DNA from: Neptuniibacter sp. 1_MG-2023
GTDB taxonomy: Bacteria; Pseudomonadota; Gammaproteobacteria; Pseudomonadales; Balneatricaceae
Direction of reading: 5' to 3'
Length of the DNA stretch: 64,000 nt
Assembly (NCBI RefSeq): GCF_030547185.1
Contig: NZ_JAUOQR010000006.1
Location: forward strand, 124,001 to 188,000
Shown here: positions 50,440 through 59,785 of the stretch, piece by piece
Layout: each line of letters opens with the position of its first letter
Numbering within the stretch: the stretch's first letter is position 1
The notes under the pieces: generated by a model
The model's database searches: none
The model's input: the letters and a program-made list of their open reading frames with translations, nothing else
Told to the model about the DNA's origin: nothing
Translations under genes and position numbers: made by a program

Positions 50440-52116
50440 GTGTTGCTAATTCATCCAACCAAGCTGTTAAGCGTCTTATTTTTTGTATCATTTTCTATAC
50501 ACGCAGCAGTTACCGTTAAACTAGATCAGTCCACCATTTATCAAGGTGAAAAACTAACGCTAACAATAGAAACCGATCAAACGAATCAAGACCGCCCAGA
50601 CCTAGGTGCATTACAAAAAGATTATGTGGTTTTAAGTACAAAAAAGGTCACCCTTTCTAGCCATAGTACAAATACCGTCATCACAAAAAACCGTTGGATC
50701 CTTTCACTACGTCCTATTGGGGATGGAGAGAAGATAATCCCAGCCATAAAAGTCGGAACCGAAATTAGCCCTGAAGTTTCTCTATTCGTGTTACCTGCTG
50801 AGCAAAACCCTCATCCTAGCGAGGGTGCATTACGGCCAATTTATTTGGACGTTAAACTTGATAAAGATGAAACTTATATCAATGGTCAAGTGATTCTCAG
50901 TGCTCGGATATTTCACCTATCGCCTCTTCCTGACAATATGAACTTGAGCCAACCTGAATCTATCGATGCTTTAATCAAACCATTGGAAGAACAGAAAAAG
51001 TACTCCACTGTTGTAAGTGGCCAACGCTACACCGTAACTGAAAATAATTACGCTATATTTCCTAGAGAAGAGGGAAACATTGAAATCTCCCCTTTATTTT
51101 TAAGCGCAACATTAACAAACGGTAATCTGTTAGAGCTGAACAGCCCTCCTCAAATTATTTCTGTACTACCTCCCACTTATAGCAGTAGCAACACTCTTTG
51201 GCTTCCAGCAGAGAGTGTTCATATTGAAGACAACTTGCCCGACCTTAATCATATTGCGGTAGGTGATAGCTTCACTCGGATCATATCCATGGAAGCGGAA
51301 GGTTTACCTGCATCGGCTCTACCTTCATTATCTGTACTCCAAAATGAGTTAGCCGATATAAAATTACTCAATGTCGTATTAGAAGAACAGATGACAGAGC
51401 GTGGGGTAATCAGTCAACGTACAGAAGAGCTCATCATTACCCCCTTAGAAGCGGGTGAGGTAACACTACCTGCAATCGACATTCCTTGGTGGAATACTCA
51501 AACTGATCAAGGCCAAACAGCAAGCCTAGCATCAAAAGTGATTGCTACAAGTCTTCAAGCAAAGCCTAAAGTATCAAATAAGCTACAACGTAGTGATTCT
51601 AGTGATAATAAAGGGGATCGACCTAAAGATACTTCTGAGCTACTTATCTGGTTGCTTACCGCTATCAGTATAGTGTCGGTATTAGGCTGGATTTACTCTT
51701 TTAATAAACTGCGACTATTACAAAACATCTCTAAAGAAAACGAAGAACAACTCGCTCAAGAACAGACAATGCGCAAACAGGTTGCGACTGAAATAGCAGA
51801 AAGAAATACCTTTCAAGCCTTATCTATGGCCTGTAATCAGAACAATCCAGCTATAACGCAATTACGGTTAATTGAATGGGCACAAAGCTTTTGGAACGAT
51901 CCACTACTACTCTCGCTAGAACAGGTCTGCGAGAACGCCAAGAACCAAACTCTCAACTTTCTTATAGTGGATTTAGAGCAACATTTATATAGTGAAAGTC
52001 CTGAGTTATGGCGAGGGGACCTACTACTTGACGCTATAGACAAACTCCGGAAACGACAACAAAAAAGACTCGATATGCAAGCTGGAGACAACCATCTGAG
52101 CTATCAAAACCCTTAA
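50440..52116 (+). CDS. batD: BatD-family protein (orphan)
   Basis: 558 residues. Signal peptide (cleavage after IHA near 22), then tandem beta-sandwich domains typical of BatD (VTVKLDQSTIYQGEKLTLTI, YVVLSTKKVTLSS, IYLDVKLDKDETYINGQVIL). A membrane segment lies near 400-422 (LLIWLLTAISIVSVLGWIYS), followed by a cytoplasmic helical tail. BatD usually lies with batA, batB and a MoxR ATPase in a periplasmic stress or metal-protein assembly cluster; none is here. The start is GTG at 50440, or TTG at 50443, after AAAGGA. It ends one base before the convergent gene's end. Confidence 0.85.
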   Translation: MLLIHPTKLLSVLFFVSFSIHAAVTVKLDQSTIYQGEKLTLTIETDQTNQDRPDLGALQKDYVVLSTKKVTLSSHSTNTVITKNRWILSLRPIGDGEKIIPAIKVGTEISPEVSLFVLPAEQNPHPSEGALRPIYLDVKLDKDETYINGQVILSARIFHLSPLPDNMNLSQPESIDALIKPLEEQKKYSTVVSGQRYTVTENNYAIFPREEGNIEISPLFLSATLTNGNLLELNSPPQIISVLPPTYSSSNTLWLPAESVHIEDNLPDLNHIAVGDSFTRIISMEAEGLPASALPSLSVLQNELADIKLLNVVLEEQMTERGVISQRTEELIITPLEAGEVTLPAIDIPWWNTQTDQGQTASLASKVIATSLQAKPKVSNKLQRSDSSDNKGDRPKDTSELLIWLLTAISIVSVLGWIYSFNKLRLLQNISKENEEQLAQEQTMRKQVATEIAERNTFQALSMACNQNNPAITQLRLIEWAQSFWNDPLLLSLEQVCENAKNQTLNFLIVDLEQHLYSESPELWRGDLLLDAIDKLRKRQQKRLDMQAGDNHLSYQNP

Positions 52117-52117
52117 C

Positions 52118-53011
52118 TCAATTACGATAAATAGATGCTAATGCCTGCTCCAATTTAGGATAGTTAAATTTATAACCGCTATCTAAAAGATTTCTCGGCA
52201 CTACACGCTGTCCTTCAGCTAACAACTCAGCACCTTCTCCTAAAATAAGCTTCAGAATACATACAGGCATAGGCAGAACCGTAGGGCGATGCAAAACATG
52301 GCCTAAAGTAGAGCTAAACTCTTTATTTGTTACCGTCTCAGGGGCTGTTAAATTAAACGCTCCAGAAAATTGCTCATGCGTTAACAACATCTCAATAATT
52401 TCAATCTGATCATCAATATGTATCCATGACATCCATTGCTTTCCATCACCTATAGCACCACCTAAACCCAATTTAAATGGCATTTCCATTTTAGCTAATG
52501 CACCACCCTCCCCTAAAACTATGCCTGTACGTAACAAGCACACTCGGATACCTAAGCGCTCAGCTTGCAATGCTGCGTTCTCCCACGCCAAACAAAGGTG
52601 ATGAGTAAAGCCTGAACGACATGGGCTTGCCTCGCCTAACTCTTCATCTAACTGACTGCCGTAATACCCAATAGCCGACCCACTTATTAGCACCTTGGGC
52701 TTAACTGATAGTTGAGCCAACCACTTAACAAGATCATTTGTTAGCTCTACTCGACTGCTATAAAGCAGCTCTTTACGCTCTGTAGACCAACGCTTATCTA
52801 AGATAGGCTCTCCCGCTAGATTGATCACCGCATCAAGGGATATTCCCTCCAACTCTGACAAAGCGCTAATTACCTCAACCGTCCCTTTAAATAGATGCTG
52901 TGCTCTCTCTTGATCTCGAGTTAAACAGTAAATTTCATCATTCACAGCCAAGCGTCTACGGATGAAGTGCTGGCCGATAAAGCCTGTACCTCCGGTAATC
53001 AATATTTTCAT
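52118..53011 (-). CDS. TIGR01777-type NAD-dependent epimerase-like protein
   Basis: 297 residues of the short-chain dehydrogenase/epimerase superfamily, YfcH-like. N-terminal nucleotide motif ITGGTGFIGQHFI, VINLAGEPILDKRW, the segment ISGSAIGYYGS and LRTGIVLGEGGALAKM are characteristic. A C-terminal DUF1731-like part contains GAELLAEGQRVVPRNLLDSGYKF (central part). The substrate is unknown. Divergent from the riboflavin synthase gene. Confidence 0.9.
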   Translation of the reverse strand: MKILITGGTGFIGQHFIRRRLAVNDEIYCLTRDQERAQHLFKGTVEVISALSELEGISLDAVINLAGEPILDKRWSTERKELLYSSRVELTNDLVKWLAQLSVKPKVLISGSAIGYYGSQLDEELGEASPCRSGFTHHLCLAWENAALQAERLGIRVCLLRTGIVLGEGGALAKMEMPFKLGLGGAIGDGKQWMSWIHIDDQIEIIEMLLTHEQFSGAFNLTAPETVTNKEFSSTLGHVLHRPTVLPMPVCILKLILGEGAELLAEGQRVVPRNLLDSGYKFNYPKLEQALASIYRN

Positions 53012-53126
53012 GGGAGCTCCTTTTAATCCTGCAAAAATAAGCGCTGCACTCAGCCTACAATATTGATACGATGCTAAGCATTGTTTAGATTAGCAGTCTT
53101 ATGAGTTAATTTTTAAGAGTACTCAA

Positions 53127-53732
53127 ATGTTTACAGGCATAGTGCAAGGCAAAGGGGTCATCCGCGCCCTCGAGAAAAAAGCAGACTTTATACATCTAAA
53201 GGTAGAACTCCCCCCACAACATTGCAAAGATATCCAATTAGGCGCAAGTATTGCACTCAATGGCACCTGCCTTACGGTCACTTCGTTTAAAGAAAATATT
53301 GTCAGTTTTGATCTCATTATGGAAACCTTACGCGTCACAAACCTTAGCGAAATAAACCTAGGGGATTTGGTTAATTTTGAAAGAGCTGCAAAGTTTGGTG
53401 ACGAAATAGGTGGACACTTATTATCTGGGCATATCCATCAACAGGTTTCAATAAATCGTATTGAAAAGCCAGAAAATAACTGGATTCTTTGGTTTAACAT
53501 TACTCCCGAGTGGCGAAAGTATATATTTCCAAAAGGCTTTGTTGCGCTTAACGGGTGCAGCCTGACCATCGGCGAAGTTTTAGAGGATCAGTTTAATGTA
53601 TTTCTTATCCCTGAAACTTTATCAATAACTACCTTTGGTAATCTTGAAAAAGGGGATAAAGTTAATATGGAAATTGATGCCCATACCCAAGCGGTTGTGG
53701 ACACTGTAGAACAATATTTAGGCAACCGTTAA
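53127..53732 (+). CDS. ribE: Riboflavin synthase alpha subunit
   Basis: 201 residues. Dismutates two lumazines into riboflavin plus the pyrimidine precursor. Two tandem lumazine-binding barrels: the first has MFTGIVQGKG, the second begins near 98 with GGHLLSGHIH. SFDLIMETLRVTNL and VALNGCSLTIGEV with FLIPETLSITTFG fit the enterobacterial RibE (formerly RibC) subgroup. It stands alone, away from a rib operon. I see no FMN riboswitch in the 115 bases upstream. Confidence 0.93.
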   Translation: MFTGIVQGKGVIRALEKKADFIHLKVELPPQHCKDIQLGASIALNGTCLTVTSFKENIVSFDLIMETLRVTNLSEINLGDLVNFERAAKFGDEIGGHLLSGHIHQQVSINRIEKPENNWILWFNITPEWRKYIFPKGFVALNGCSLTIGEVLEDQFNVFLIPETLSITTFGNLEKGDKVNMEIDAHTQAVVDTVEQYLGNR

Positions 53733-53837
53733 CGCACATTGATTAATAACATTTTAATCGCACTAAATTAGTAAAAAAAACTGCATAGATCTTAGAGTTG
53801 GCCGATACATTATGCACATGTCTTAAAAGGAAATAAG

Positions 53838-54974
53838 ATGGGGCTGGATCCATTAGAAAAAGAGAATCAGGAACTCAAACGTACCCTGCGACTGATGATC
53901 AGTAAAGCAGAACAAAATGAGTCGGTTCTGAATAGTTTTTTTGAAGTGGAGCTTCGCTTACTTTCTTGTGGACGCTTGTCTGAATTATTAGATCTTATCT
54001 TGGTTGATTTTAAAGCGCTCTTCCGACTAAGCAGTGTCAATCTGATCTTATTTGACCCTGAACATGCGGCACGTAGTTTACTGAATGAATATGTACCTCC
54101 TGCTACAGGCAACACCCTAAGGTTTGTCCAAAGCCAACGGCTGTTAAAATCGATTTACCCTAATCAAGGGATGATTGTAGGGGCACCAAGCCCCTCTCTA
54201 AAAGCTGAAGCCTTCCCTGTCGCAGATAGCCCAGTAGAATCTTGCGCTTTATTACCTTTAGTTAGACACAACTGCTTAATAGGTAGCCTTCACTTAGGGA
54301 GCTGCGACGCTAGCCGATACACGGAGCATGTGAGATATGATTATATTCAGCACTTAGCCTCTGTGGTATCCGTATGTATAGAAAACTGCATTAACCAAGA
54401 GAACCTCCACCGACTCAGCAGTATTGATATGCTGACGAAAGTTCATAATCGCCGTTCATTTGAAGAAGAGATTGTTCGTGAATTATCTCGAGCTAGCCGG
54501 TCGGCACACTCTTTAGCTTGTTTATTTATTGATCTAGACCACTTTAAAACGGTGAATGATACTTACGGACACCAAACAGGCGATAGAGTACTGCGCACAG
54601 TAGGCCTATTTCTCAATAAGCAGCTACGTAAAACGGATACTGTTGCTCGATATGGTGGTGAAGAATTTGCCATATTATTGCCGAACTGCGACAAAGACCG
54701 CGCTTTAAGCATAGCTGAAACGCTTAGAAAGAAATTAGCCAATCTAATTTTTCGTGACGAACTATCTAGGCCTTTCAGGATGACAACATCTATAGGCGTA
54801 TCTTTATGTCATCCTGAGAAAAACCCATCGGTAAAACTAGACGATATTGCCTATCAACTGATCCAAGCCGCAGACAAAGCGGTTTATAGTTCAAAAGACG
54901 GTGGCCGAAACCAAGTTTCATTTATGCCCTTCCCAAACCTTGAACCACCTCAGGTGAACACAGATAAAGGCTAG
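53838..54974 (+). CDS. GAF/DUF484-like plus GGDEF diguanylate cyclase
   Basis: 378 residues, soluble. An N-terminal helix (KENQELKRTLRLMISKAEQNE, about 8-28) leads into a GAF-like/DUF484-like sensor domain (about 35-185), then a GGDEF domain (about 205-365). The active loop is RYGGEEF near residue 272 (GGEEF is an active variant) with an RxxD I-site (RKTD) five residues before. It should make c-di-GMP under product inhibition. The sensor ligand is unknown. It is convergent with the hemerythrin gene, six bases away. Confidence 0.92.
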   Translation: MGLDPLEKENQELKRTLRLMISKAEQNESVLNSFFEVELRLLSCGRLSELLDLILVDFKALFRLSSVNLILFDPEHAARSLLNEYVPPATGNTLRFVQSQRLLKSIYPNQGMIVGAPSPSLKAEAFPVADSPVESCALLPLVRHNCLIGSLHLGSCDASRYTEHVRYDYIQHLASVVSVCIENCINQENLHRLSSIDMLTKVHNRRSFEEEIVRELSRASRSAHSLACLFIDLDHFKTVNDTYGHQTGDRVLRTVGLFLNKQLRKTDTVARYGGEEFAILLPNCDKDRALSIAETLRKKLANLIFRDELSRPFRMTTSIGVSLCHPEKNPSVKLDDIAYQLIQAADKAVYSSKDGGRNQVSFMPFPNLEPPQVNTDKG

Positions 54975-54980
54975 ATACGG

Positions 54981-55532
54981 CTAAGCCTTATTCATATCCA
55001 CAATAAGTTCACGATAAATATCTATATACTCTGTTGCTTTATTCTCTCCAAATAGTGGGTCACTTTCTTGTGGTAATAACCCATCAATAACTGCCCAATC
55101 CTCCTCAGAAGCTACATCCTCAATAAGTGGGAACAAATGCCCCTCTTCCGAATCCAGATGGGCCGTCTGTAAAACCACAAATTCATCTAAGAGATTAACA
55201 AACTCAGTCATAGGCATAACAGCATCATGGAGAACCCCATCAATAGCCTCTATAAGCTGAACACTGGACGCTTTGAGTTTCTGATGCTCTACAGCACAAT
55301 GTATCAAATGCCTGTCTAGTGCTTCAGAGCGCCCGGAGAAGTAGTCATAGAGCTTATCTTCTCTCGGGTGATGATAACCATCAGCATAAGAAGCGATATA
55401 ATTGATAACATCTGCCATCAAATTAAAATTGGGGGAGTCCCCCCCTCGAAGCTTATCTATCTTAAGCCCTAATATAACGAGCAACTTATTAAGATTCACA
55501 TGGTCTTGATGTAATTCAGTAAGTATTGTCAT
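54981..55532 (-). CDS. Hemerythrin-like HHE domain protein
   Basis: 183 residues, all-helical. The His and acidic residues of a di-iron site are spread over ELHQDHVNLNK, YHHPREDKLYDYF, HCAVEHQKL and HLDSEEGHLFPL. Such proteins bind oxygen or nitric oxide, or sense iron/redox state; this one has no second domain. Good ribosome site (GAGGAG/AGAGG). A perfect FNR/Anr box lies about 135 bases upstream, so low-oxygen induction is expected, fitting an O2/NO role. Confidence 0.88.
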   Translation of the reverse strand: MTILTELHQDHVNLNKLLVILGLKIDKLRGGDSPNFNLMADVINYIASYADGYHHPREDKLYDYFSGRSEALDRHLIHCAVEHQKLKASSVQLIEAIDGVLHDAVMPMTEFVNLLDEFVVLQTAHLDSEEGHLFPLIEDVASEEDWAVIDGLLPQESDPLFGENKATEYIDIYRELIVDMNKA

Positions 55533-55661
55533 AAGTACCTCTCCTCACAGAACGTGGTAGTAAGCAACTCAGGGAACTGAAATGGACATACAACTTGATC
55601 ATCTACGGATACACAAAAGCCGATCCCTTAAATAAAATATAGAGAAAATAAGCAAGTGCGC

Positions 55662-55675
55662 TTGATAAAGATCAA
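55662..55675 (-). promoter_or_regulatory. FNR/Anr box upstream of the hemerythrin gene
   Basis: TTGAT-AAAG-ATCAA, a perfect match to the FNR/Anr consensus TTGAT-N4-ATCAA. On the minus strand a -10-like TATTTT (55639-55634) places the centre at about -41.5 from a start near 55627, the class II activator position. Confidence 0.8.
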
Positions 55676-55788
55676 TTTAGAAAGCGTTAGATATAAAAAT
55701 ATTGCAGCGCAACATCTATTTAGCTACAGACGACCAAAATAAAATCGGTGATATGGGAGATAAAACGCTAGTCTCGATTCGGCCAGAT

Positions 55789-55821
55789 AAAAAAAAGACC
55801 AAAGTGAAAAACACTTTGGTC
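55789..55821 (-). terminator. Intrinsic terminator downstream of the HAD gene
   Basis: GACCAAAGTG (55797-55806) pairs perfectly with CACTTTGGTC (55812-55821), five-base loop. On the minus strand eight T follow directly. It lies about 105 bases after the HAD gene stop. Confidence 0.92.
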
Positions 55822-55925
55822 TCAAAAGTTGCATTAAAAATAATCTGATAAAGATCACTAATGCTTAGGCCAAGAGTAAAAGCAAACGCTTTCCTCACTT
55901 AGCTTAAAGCAAACGGCGGGCCAAT

Positions 55926-56522
55926 TTATTCATCAAATTGAGAGAGTAGCTCAAATAAACTATTTACTCGAATATCCGTCTCTTCAGGCCAATGGCGATT
56001 GGCCATATCAACATGAACCGTTGTTACAGAAGCCGCACGTCCAGAAAGAAGATCAAAATGAAAATCCCCTACCATTACCGCTTTCTTATTATCTCCAACC
56101 CACTGATTTAAAAGAATATTTATACCTTCTGGTGAAGGTTTAGGTTTCGCTTCATCTCGCCCTAAAATATCTTGGGTAGCAAAAAAATCTGCGGCACCAA
56201 TGGCCTGCAAAGAGAGAAGAGCAAACTCATGAGCATTACGGGTCAAAATACCTAAACAACAATCTTTTTTATCAAGCTTAGTTAATAATTCAACGGCGCC
56301 CTCCGCTGGTTGTGCTTGTGCAGCATAATAACGCTCAAGCTCATCTAAATGCGCCAACATTGTGCGCCTTTTCTCTTCAGGTTGGAGGGCTATAGCAGAA
56401 AGAATATCGGTATTCGGTGCCAAGCCTAATTCATTGCGAATATGTGCAAAGTCATGCACAGGCTTAGTTAACGTGCCATCAAGATCAAAAATCCAATAAC
56501 GCTTATGCGTTAGACTAACCAT
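55926..56522 (-). CDS. HAD-family phosphatase (phosphoglycolate phosphatase-like)
   Basis: 198 residues from ATG at 56522; the frame opens at 56573, but those codons lie within a terminator hairpin (56541-56572), so the shorter start is preferred. HAD motif I is WIFDLDGTLT, motif II LGILTRNAHE, motif III Lys in RDEAKPKPSPEG, and motif IV MVGDFHFDLLSGRAA. A small helical cap (about 20-80) fits subfamily I. The substrate is not determined; resemblance to Gph-type phosphatases is general. Confidence 0.88.
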   Translation of the reverse strand: MVSLTHKRYWIFDLDGTLTKPVHDFAHIRNELGLAPNTDILSAIALQPEEKRRTMLAHLDELERYYAAQAQPAEGAVELLTKLDKKDCCLGILTRNAHEFALLSLQAIGAADFFATQDILGRDEAKPKPSPEGINILLNQWVGDNKKAVMVGDFHFDLLSGRAASVTTVHVDMANRHWPEETDIRVNSLFELLSQFDE

Positions 56523-56540
56523 TTTAAATTCATGCTCACA

Positions 56541-56572
56541 TAAAAATGCCGAAAGGCATAAACATTTCGGCA
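56541..56572 (-). terminator. Intrinsic terminator after the 56600-56998 gene
   Basis: On the minus strand TGCCGAAA (56572-56565), ten-base loop, TTTCGGCA (56554-56547), then TTTTT. It ends the membrane-protein transcript 27 bases after its stop, only about 20 bases before the HAD start codon. Confidence 0.85.
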
Positions 56573-56599
56573 CTTAATCATAAAATATTTTATAGAAGA

Positions 56600-56998
56600 C
56601 TATTCTTCAGCAGTTGAAAAGCTAGCTTCATTAAAAGGATCAAGCGGGTTTTCCAATAACTCATCATTATTAAAATATAAGATCCGCCCTTCAAACTTTA
56701 AGCGCTTTGTTGCGAACCAACGATCCAGCTCTTCTATACTCTCATCACTCGAATTAACATCAAGCCAACTGATGACTAAATTATAGAAATAAACGCCAAA
56801 GAGCCCTGCCGCAGCTCCCAAAAAGAACTCCGATGACAAAGCAAATAATAGTAAGATAATACCTGCTATCCATATCCGATTGGCTTTAGCCGTTTTATAA
56901 GCATCATTAGCCAATTCGTGACTATCTTTTAATCGCATATAGCGTCTGAAGTTTTGTTGAATATCGAACTTATCTTCCGCAGACAATAACTGTGACAT
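56600..56998 (-). CDS. Small membrane protein, two segments, unknown (132 aa)
   Basis: Unrecognised. A polar N-terminal helix (about 1-40) is followed by two adjacent hydrophobic helices (about 43-60 and 63-80; WIAGIILLLFALSSEFFLGAA) and an acidic cytoplasmic C-terminal part with aromatic residues (DRWFATKRLKFEGRILYFNND). Likely inner membrane. It is its own transcription unit with terminator after it; pepN lies upstream. Confidence 0.7.
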   Translation of the reverse strand: MSQLLSAEDKFDIQQNFRRYMRLKDSHELANDAYKTAKANRIWIAGIILLLFALSSEFFLGAAAGLFGVYFYNLVISWLDVNSSDESIEELDRWFATKRLKFEGRILYFNNDELLENPLDPFNEASFSTAEE

Positions 56999-57138
56999 AT
57001 TGCATCCTTAGTCATACGTATATTTTATTATTTTCATTTAAAACCAAATCTAAATATAAAATTTGGCATACACTCCTCAGCGAGTATAGCCGAGGGAAAA
57101 CCATACGTCCCCCCAGCTGACGGAGAATATACAAATTT

Positions 57139-59769
57139 TTACACTAAACTTTTACTAACAACTTCAAAAACATCTTTTGATAGGTCGCCACTATCTCTAA
57201 TTCGCTCCAACTCAGCCTTCATTAGCTCTTGTCTAGCAACAGAGAATTTTTTCCAACGTGTTAGTGGGGTTAGCATCCTAGCCGCTATTTGAGGGTTTTG
57301 GCTATTAAGCTCAATAATACGTTCAGCCAAAAAGCGATAACCGCTACCATCCAACGCATGAAAATGAAGGCTATTCTGAGCACAAAAAACAGAAATAACA
57401 GAACGAAGTTTATTCGGGTTCTTACGATCAAAAGCCGGATGCTCCATTAGTTCAAGCACACGAGCTAAAGCACCTTGATGAGGGTCCGATGCTTGAATCG
57501 ATAACCATAAGTTAACCACTAAGCTTTCCGACTTCCAGCGCTCATAGAAATCAACCAGCAATGCATGCCCCGCATCCCTAAAAGATGAATGGGCAACCAA
57601 AACTAAGGCGACTTGCATATCTGTCATATTATCTGCTTTTTCATATTGAGCTTTTGCCAACTGAAGGCTTTCTTCAGTTTCTAGGCTCATTAGATAAGAG
57701 AGACATAGGTTTTTAAGACTTCGACGCGCGACAGAATCCGCATCAGGACTGTAGGCAATATCAAGATCATTCTCTCGGTATACCGAGCGTAGCTTATCTT
57801 CTAGCTGCTCAGCTATGGAATAGCGAACAAACTTACGAACAGCATAAATCGCATCCACATCAACACAATCAGCCAGCTCAGAAAGGTAAGCTTCAGATGG
57901 TAAGGTCAACACTTTACTAACCATCGCTTTATCTAACCCTTCAGCATCGAGAACACTGCGGAATGCGGAGACTAAACGATCATCCAGCTGCATAGTTTTA
58001 TCTGGATGATAGTCAGCGATAAGCGCCTGCATAATATCAACAGCAAGCTTTTGCGCCGCATCCCAACGGCAGAAACCATCAGTGTCATGAGCCATTAAAA
58101 ACATTAGCTCATCACGCTGATATGGATAGAAGAGTTTCACCGGTGCCGAGAACCCACGTAAGAGAGAAGGAACAGGTTTAGCGGCTAGACCACCAAAGGT
58201 AAATGACTGCTCAAACTCAGTTACATTAAGAATTTGCGTCATCTCACCATTAGGTAACTCAATCTCTTGACCACTCTCATCTAATAACCCCATTGCCAGT
58301 GGAATATGGAAAGCTGATTTCTTCTCTTGACCAGGGCTTGGTGGGCAGCTCTGTTTAACATTCAGTACATACTCTCCTGTCGCAGAATTATACTGATCAG
58401 TAATATGCAGCTCTGGCGTACCCGCTTGATGATACCAAGCTCTAAACTGGGAGAGATCTTTTCCTGACGCATCTTCCATAGCTTGAATAAAGTCTTCAGT
58501 GGTAACCGCTTGCCCATCATGGCGTTCAAAATAGAGATCAGACCCTTTTCGGAAAAGGGCTTCACCTAATAATGTACGCACCATACGCACCACTTCAGCC
58601 CCTTTTTCATAAATCGTTAGGGTATAGAAGTTAGATATCTCAATAAAAGATTCTGGTCGAATTGGGTGAGCCATAGGGCCCGCATCTTCAGCAAACTGAG
58701 CAGTTCTGAGCAGACTGACATCTTCAACACGTTTAACGGTACGCGAGTTCATATCCGCAGAAAACTCTGCATCGCGAAATACAGTGAAACCCTCTTTTAA
58801 ACTAAGCTGAAACCAATCACGACAAGTAACACGGTTACCCGACCAGTTATGGAAGTACTCATGGGCAACCACCGCTTCGACACGCTGAAAACCACCGTCT
58901 GTAGTGGTGGCCGCATTAGCCAGCACACATGAGGTATTGAAAATGTTGAGGCCTTTGTTCTCCATTGCGCCCATATTGAAGAAATCGACCGCAACAATCA
59001 TATAGATATCGAGATCATATTCACGGCCGTAAACCTCTTCATCCCATTTCATCGCATTTTTTAGCGAAAGCATGGCATAGTCGAGTTTATCTAGGTCCTT
59101 CTCTTCAGCAAAGATTCGCAGCTTCACTTCACGACCAGACATAGTCGTAAAGCAATCCTCAATATGCTGTAGATCCCCTGCAACTAAAGCAAAAAGGTAA
59201 GCCGGTTTAGGGAACGGATCTTCCCATGTCACCCAGTGGCGATTATTCTCTGCTAACCCTTGCGCTACAGGGTTACCATTGGAAAGAAGTTCTGGATAGA
59301 GTGCTTTATCAGCTTCAACTGTCGTTCTAAAAACCGACATCACATCTGGACGATCCGGAAAGAAGGTTATACGGCGAAAGCCTTCCGCCTCACATTGGGT
59401 ACAGAACATACCACCAGACTTATATAACCCCTCTAATGCGGTATTTAATTCAGGGTGTATACGTGTCGTCGACTTTAAACAGAAGCGATCGGGAACGGAT
59501 GCTATCTTAAGCATTTCGCCCTCACGAACGTAATCCTTATCACTGAGCAGATCGTCATCAATAGATAAGCTCACTAACTCCACTGTTTCATGGCCATAAA
59601 GCTCTAGAGCGGGAGCGCTCTCGGTACAGGCTGGGTTTCTACTAATAGTTAACACGGCATGAACTAAGGTTTCATCTTCAAATAGTTCAAAACGCAGATC
59701 AGTGGATTCGAAAAGATAAGCAGGGACTTTGTAGTCCTTTAAATAGATCGCTTTAGGTTCCTGTGACAT
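57139..59769 (-). CDS. pepN: Aminopeptidase N PepN
   Basis: 876 residues, M1 zinc metallopeptidase of the cytoplasm, which trims N-terminal residues from peptides. GAMENKGLNIF near residue 266 and the zinc motif HEYFHNW near 300, with the third ligand Glu in SLKEGFTVF, all match the family. Length is close to E. coli PepN (870). Good resemblance along the whole protein (KAIYLKDYKVPAY start, SRTVKRVEDVSLLRT). It is followed 16 bases upstream by the DUF2797 gene on the same strand. Confidence 0.97.
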   Translation of the reverse strand: MSQEPKAIYLKDYKVPAYLFESTDLRFELFEDETLVHAVLTISRNPACTESAPALELYGHETVELVSLSIDDDLLSDKDYVREGEMLKIASVPDRFCLKSTTRIHPELNTALEGLYKSGGMFCTQCEAEGFRRITFFPDRPDVMSVFRTTVEADKALYPELLSNGNPVAQGLAENNRHWVTWEDPFPKPAYLFALVAGDLQHIEDCFTTMSGREVKLRIFAEEKDLDKLDYAMLSLKNAMKWDEEVYGREYDLDIYMIVAVDFFNMGAMENKGLNIFNTSCVLANAATTTDGGFQRVEAVVAHEYFHNWSGNRVTCRDWFQLSLKEGFTVFRDAEFSADMNSRTVKRVEDVSLLRTAQFAEDAGPMAHPIRPESFIEISNFYTLTIYEKGAEVVRMVRTLLGEALFRKGSDLYFERHDGQAVTTEDFIQAMEDASGKDLSQFRAWYHQAGTPELHITDQYNSATGEYVLNVKQSCPPSPGQEKKSAFHIPLAMGLLDESGQEIELPNGEMTQILNVTEFEQSFTFGGLAAKPVPSLLRGFSAPVKLFYPYQRDELMFLMAHDTDGFCRWDAAQKLAVDIMQALIADYHPDKTMQLDDRLVSAFRSVLDAEGLDKAMVSKVLTLPSEAYLSELADCVDVDAIYAVRKFVRYSIAEQLEDKLRSVYRENDLDIAYSPDADSVARRSLKNLCLSYLMSLETEESLQLAKAQYEKADNMTDMQVALVLVAHSSFRDAGHALLVDFYERWKSESLVVNLWLSIQASDPHQGALARVLELMEHPAFDRKNPNKLRSVISVFCAQNSLHFHALDGSGYRFLAERIIELNSQNPQIAARMLTPLTRWKKFSVARQELMKAELERIRDSGDLSKDVFEVVSKSLV

Positions 59770-59785
59770 TCCAACACCTTAGTTA

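Larger units (their letters stand above)
55533..55925. other. Intergenic region with FNR box and a terminator
   Basis: 393 bases with no credible gene. Holds the FNR/Anr box and predicted -10 of the hemerythrin gene (55634-55675), a strong minus-strand terminator (55789-55821) for the HAD gene transcript and a weaker FNR-like site (55845-55858). Confidence 0.7.

Noticed and set aside
53012-53126. FMN riboswitch upstream of the riboflavin synthase gene
   Set aside because: Only 115 bases and none of the conserved FMN-element segments.
55716-55898. Open frame of 60 codons on the minus strand
   Set aside because: Runs through a strong terminator hairpin and has no ribosome site.
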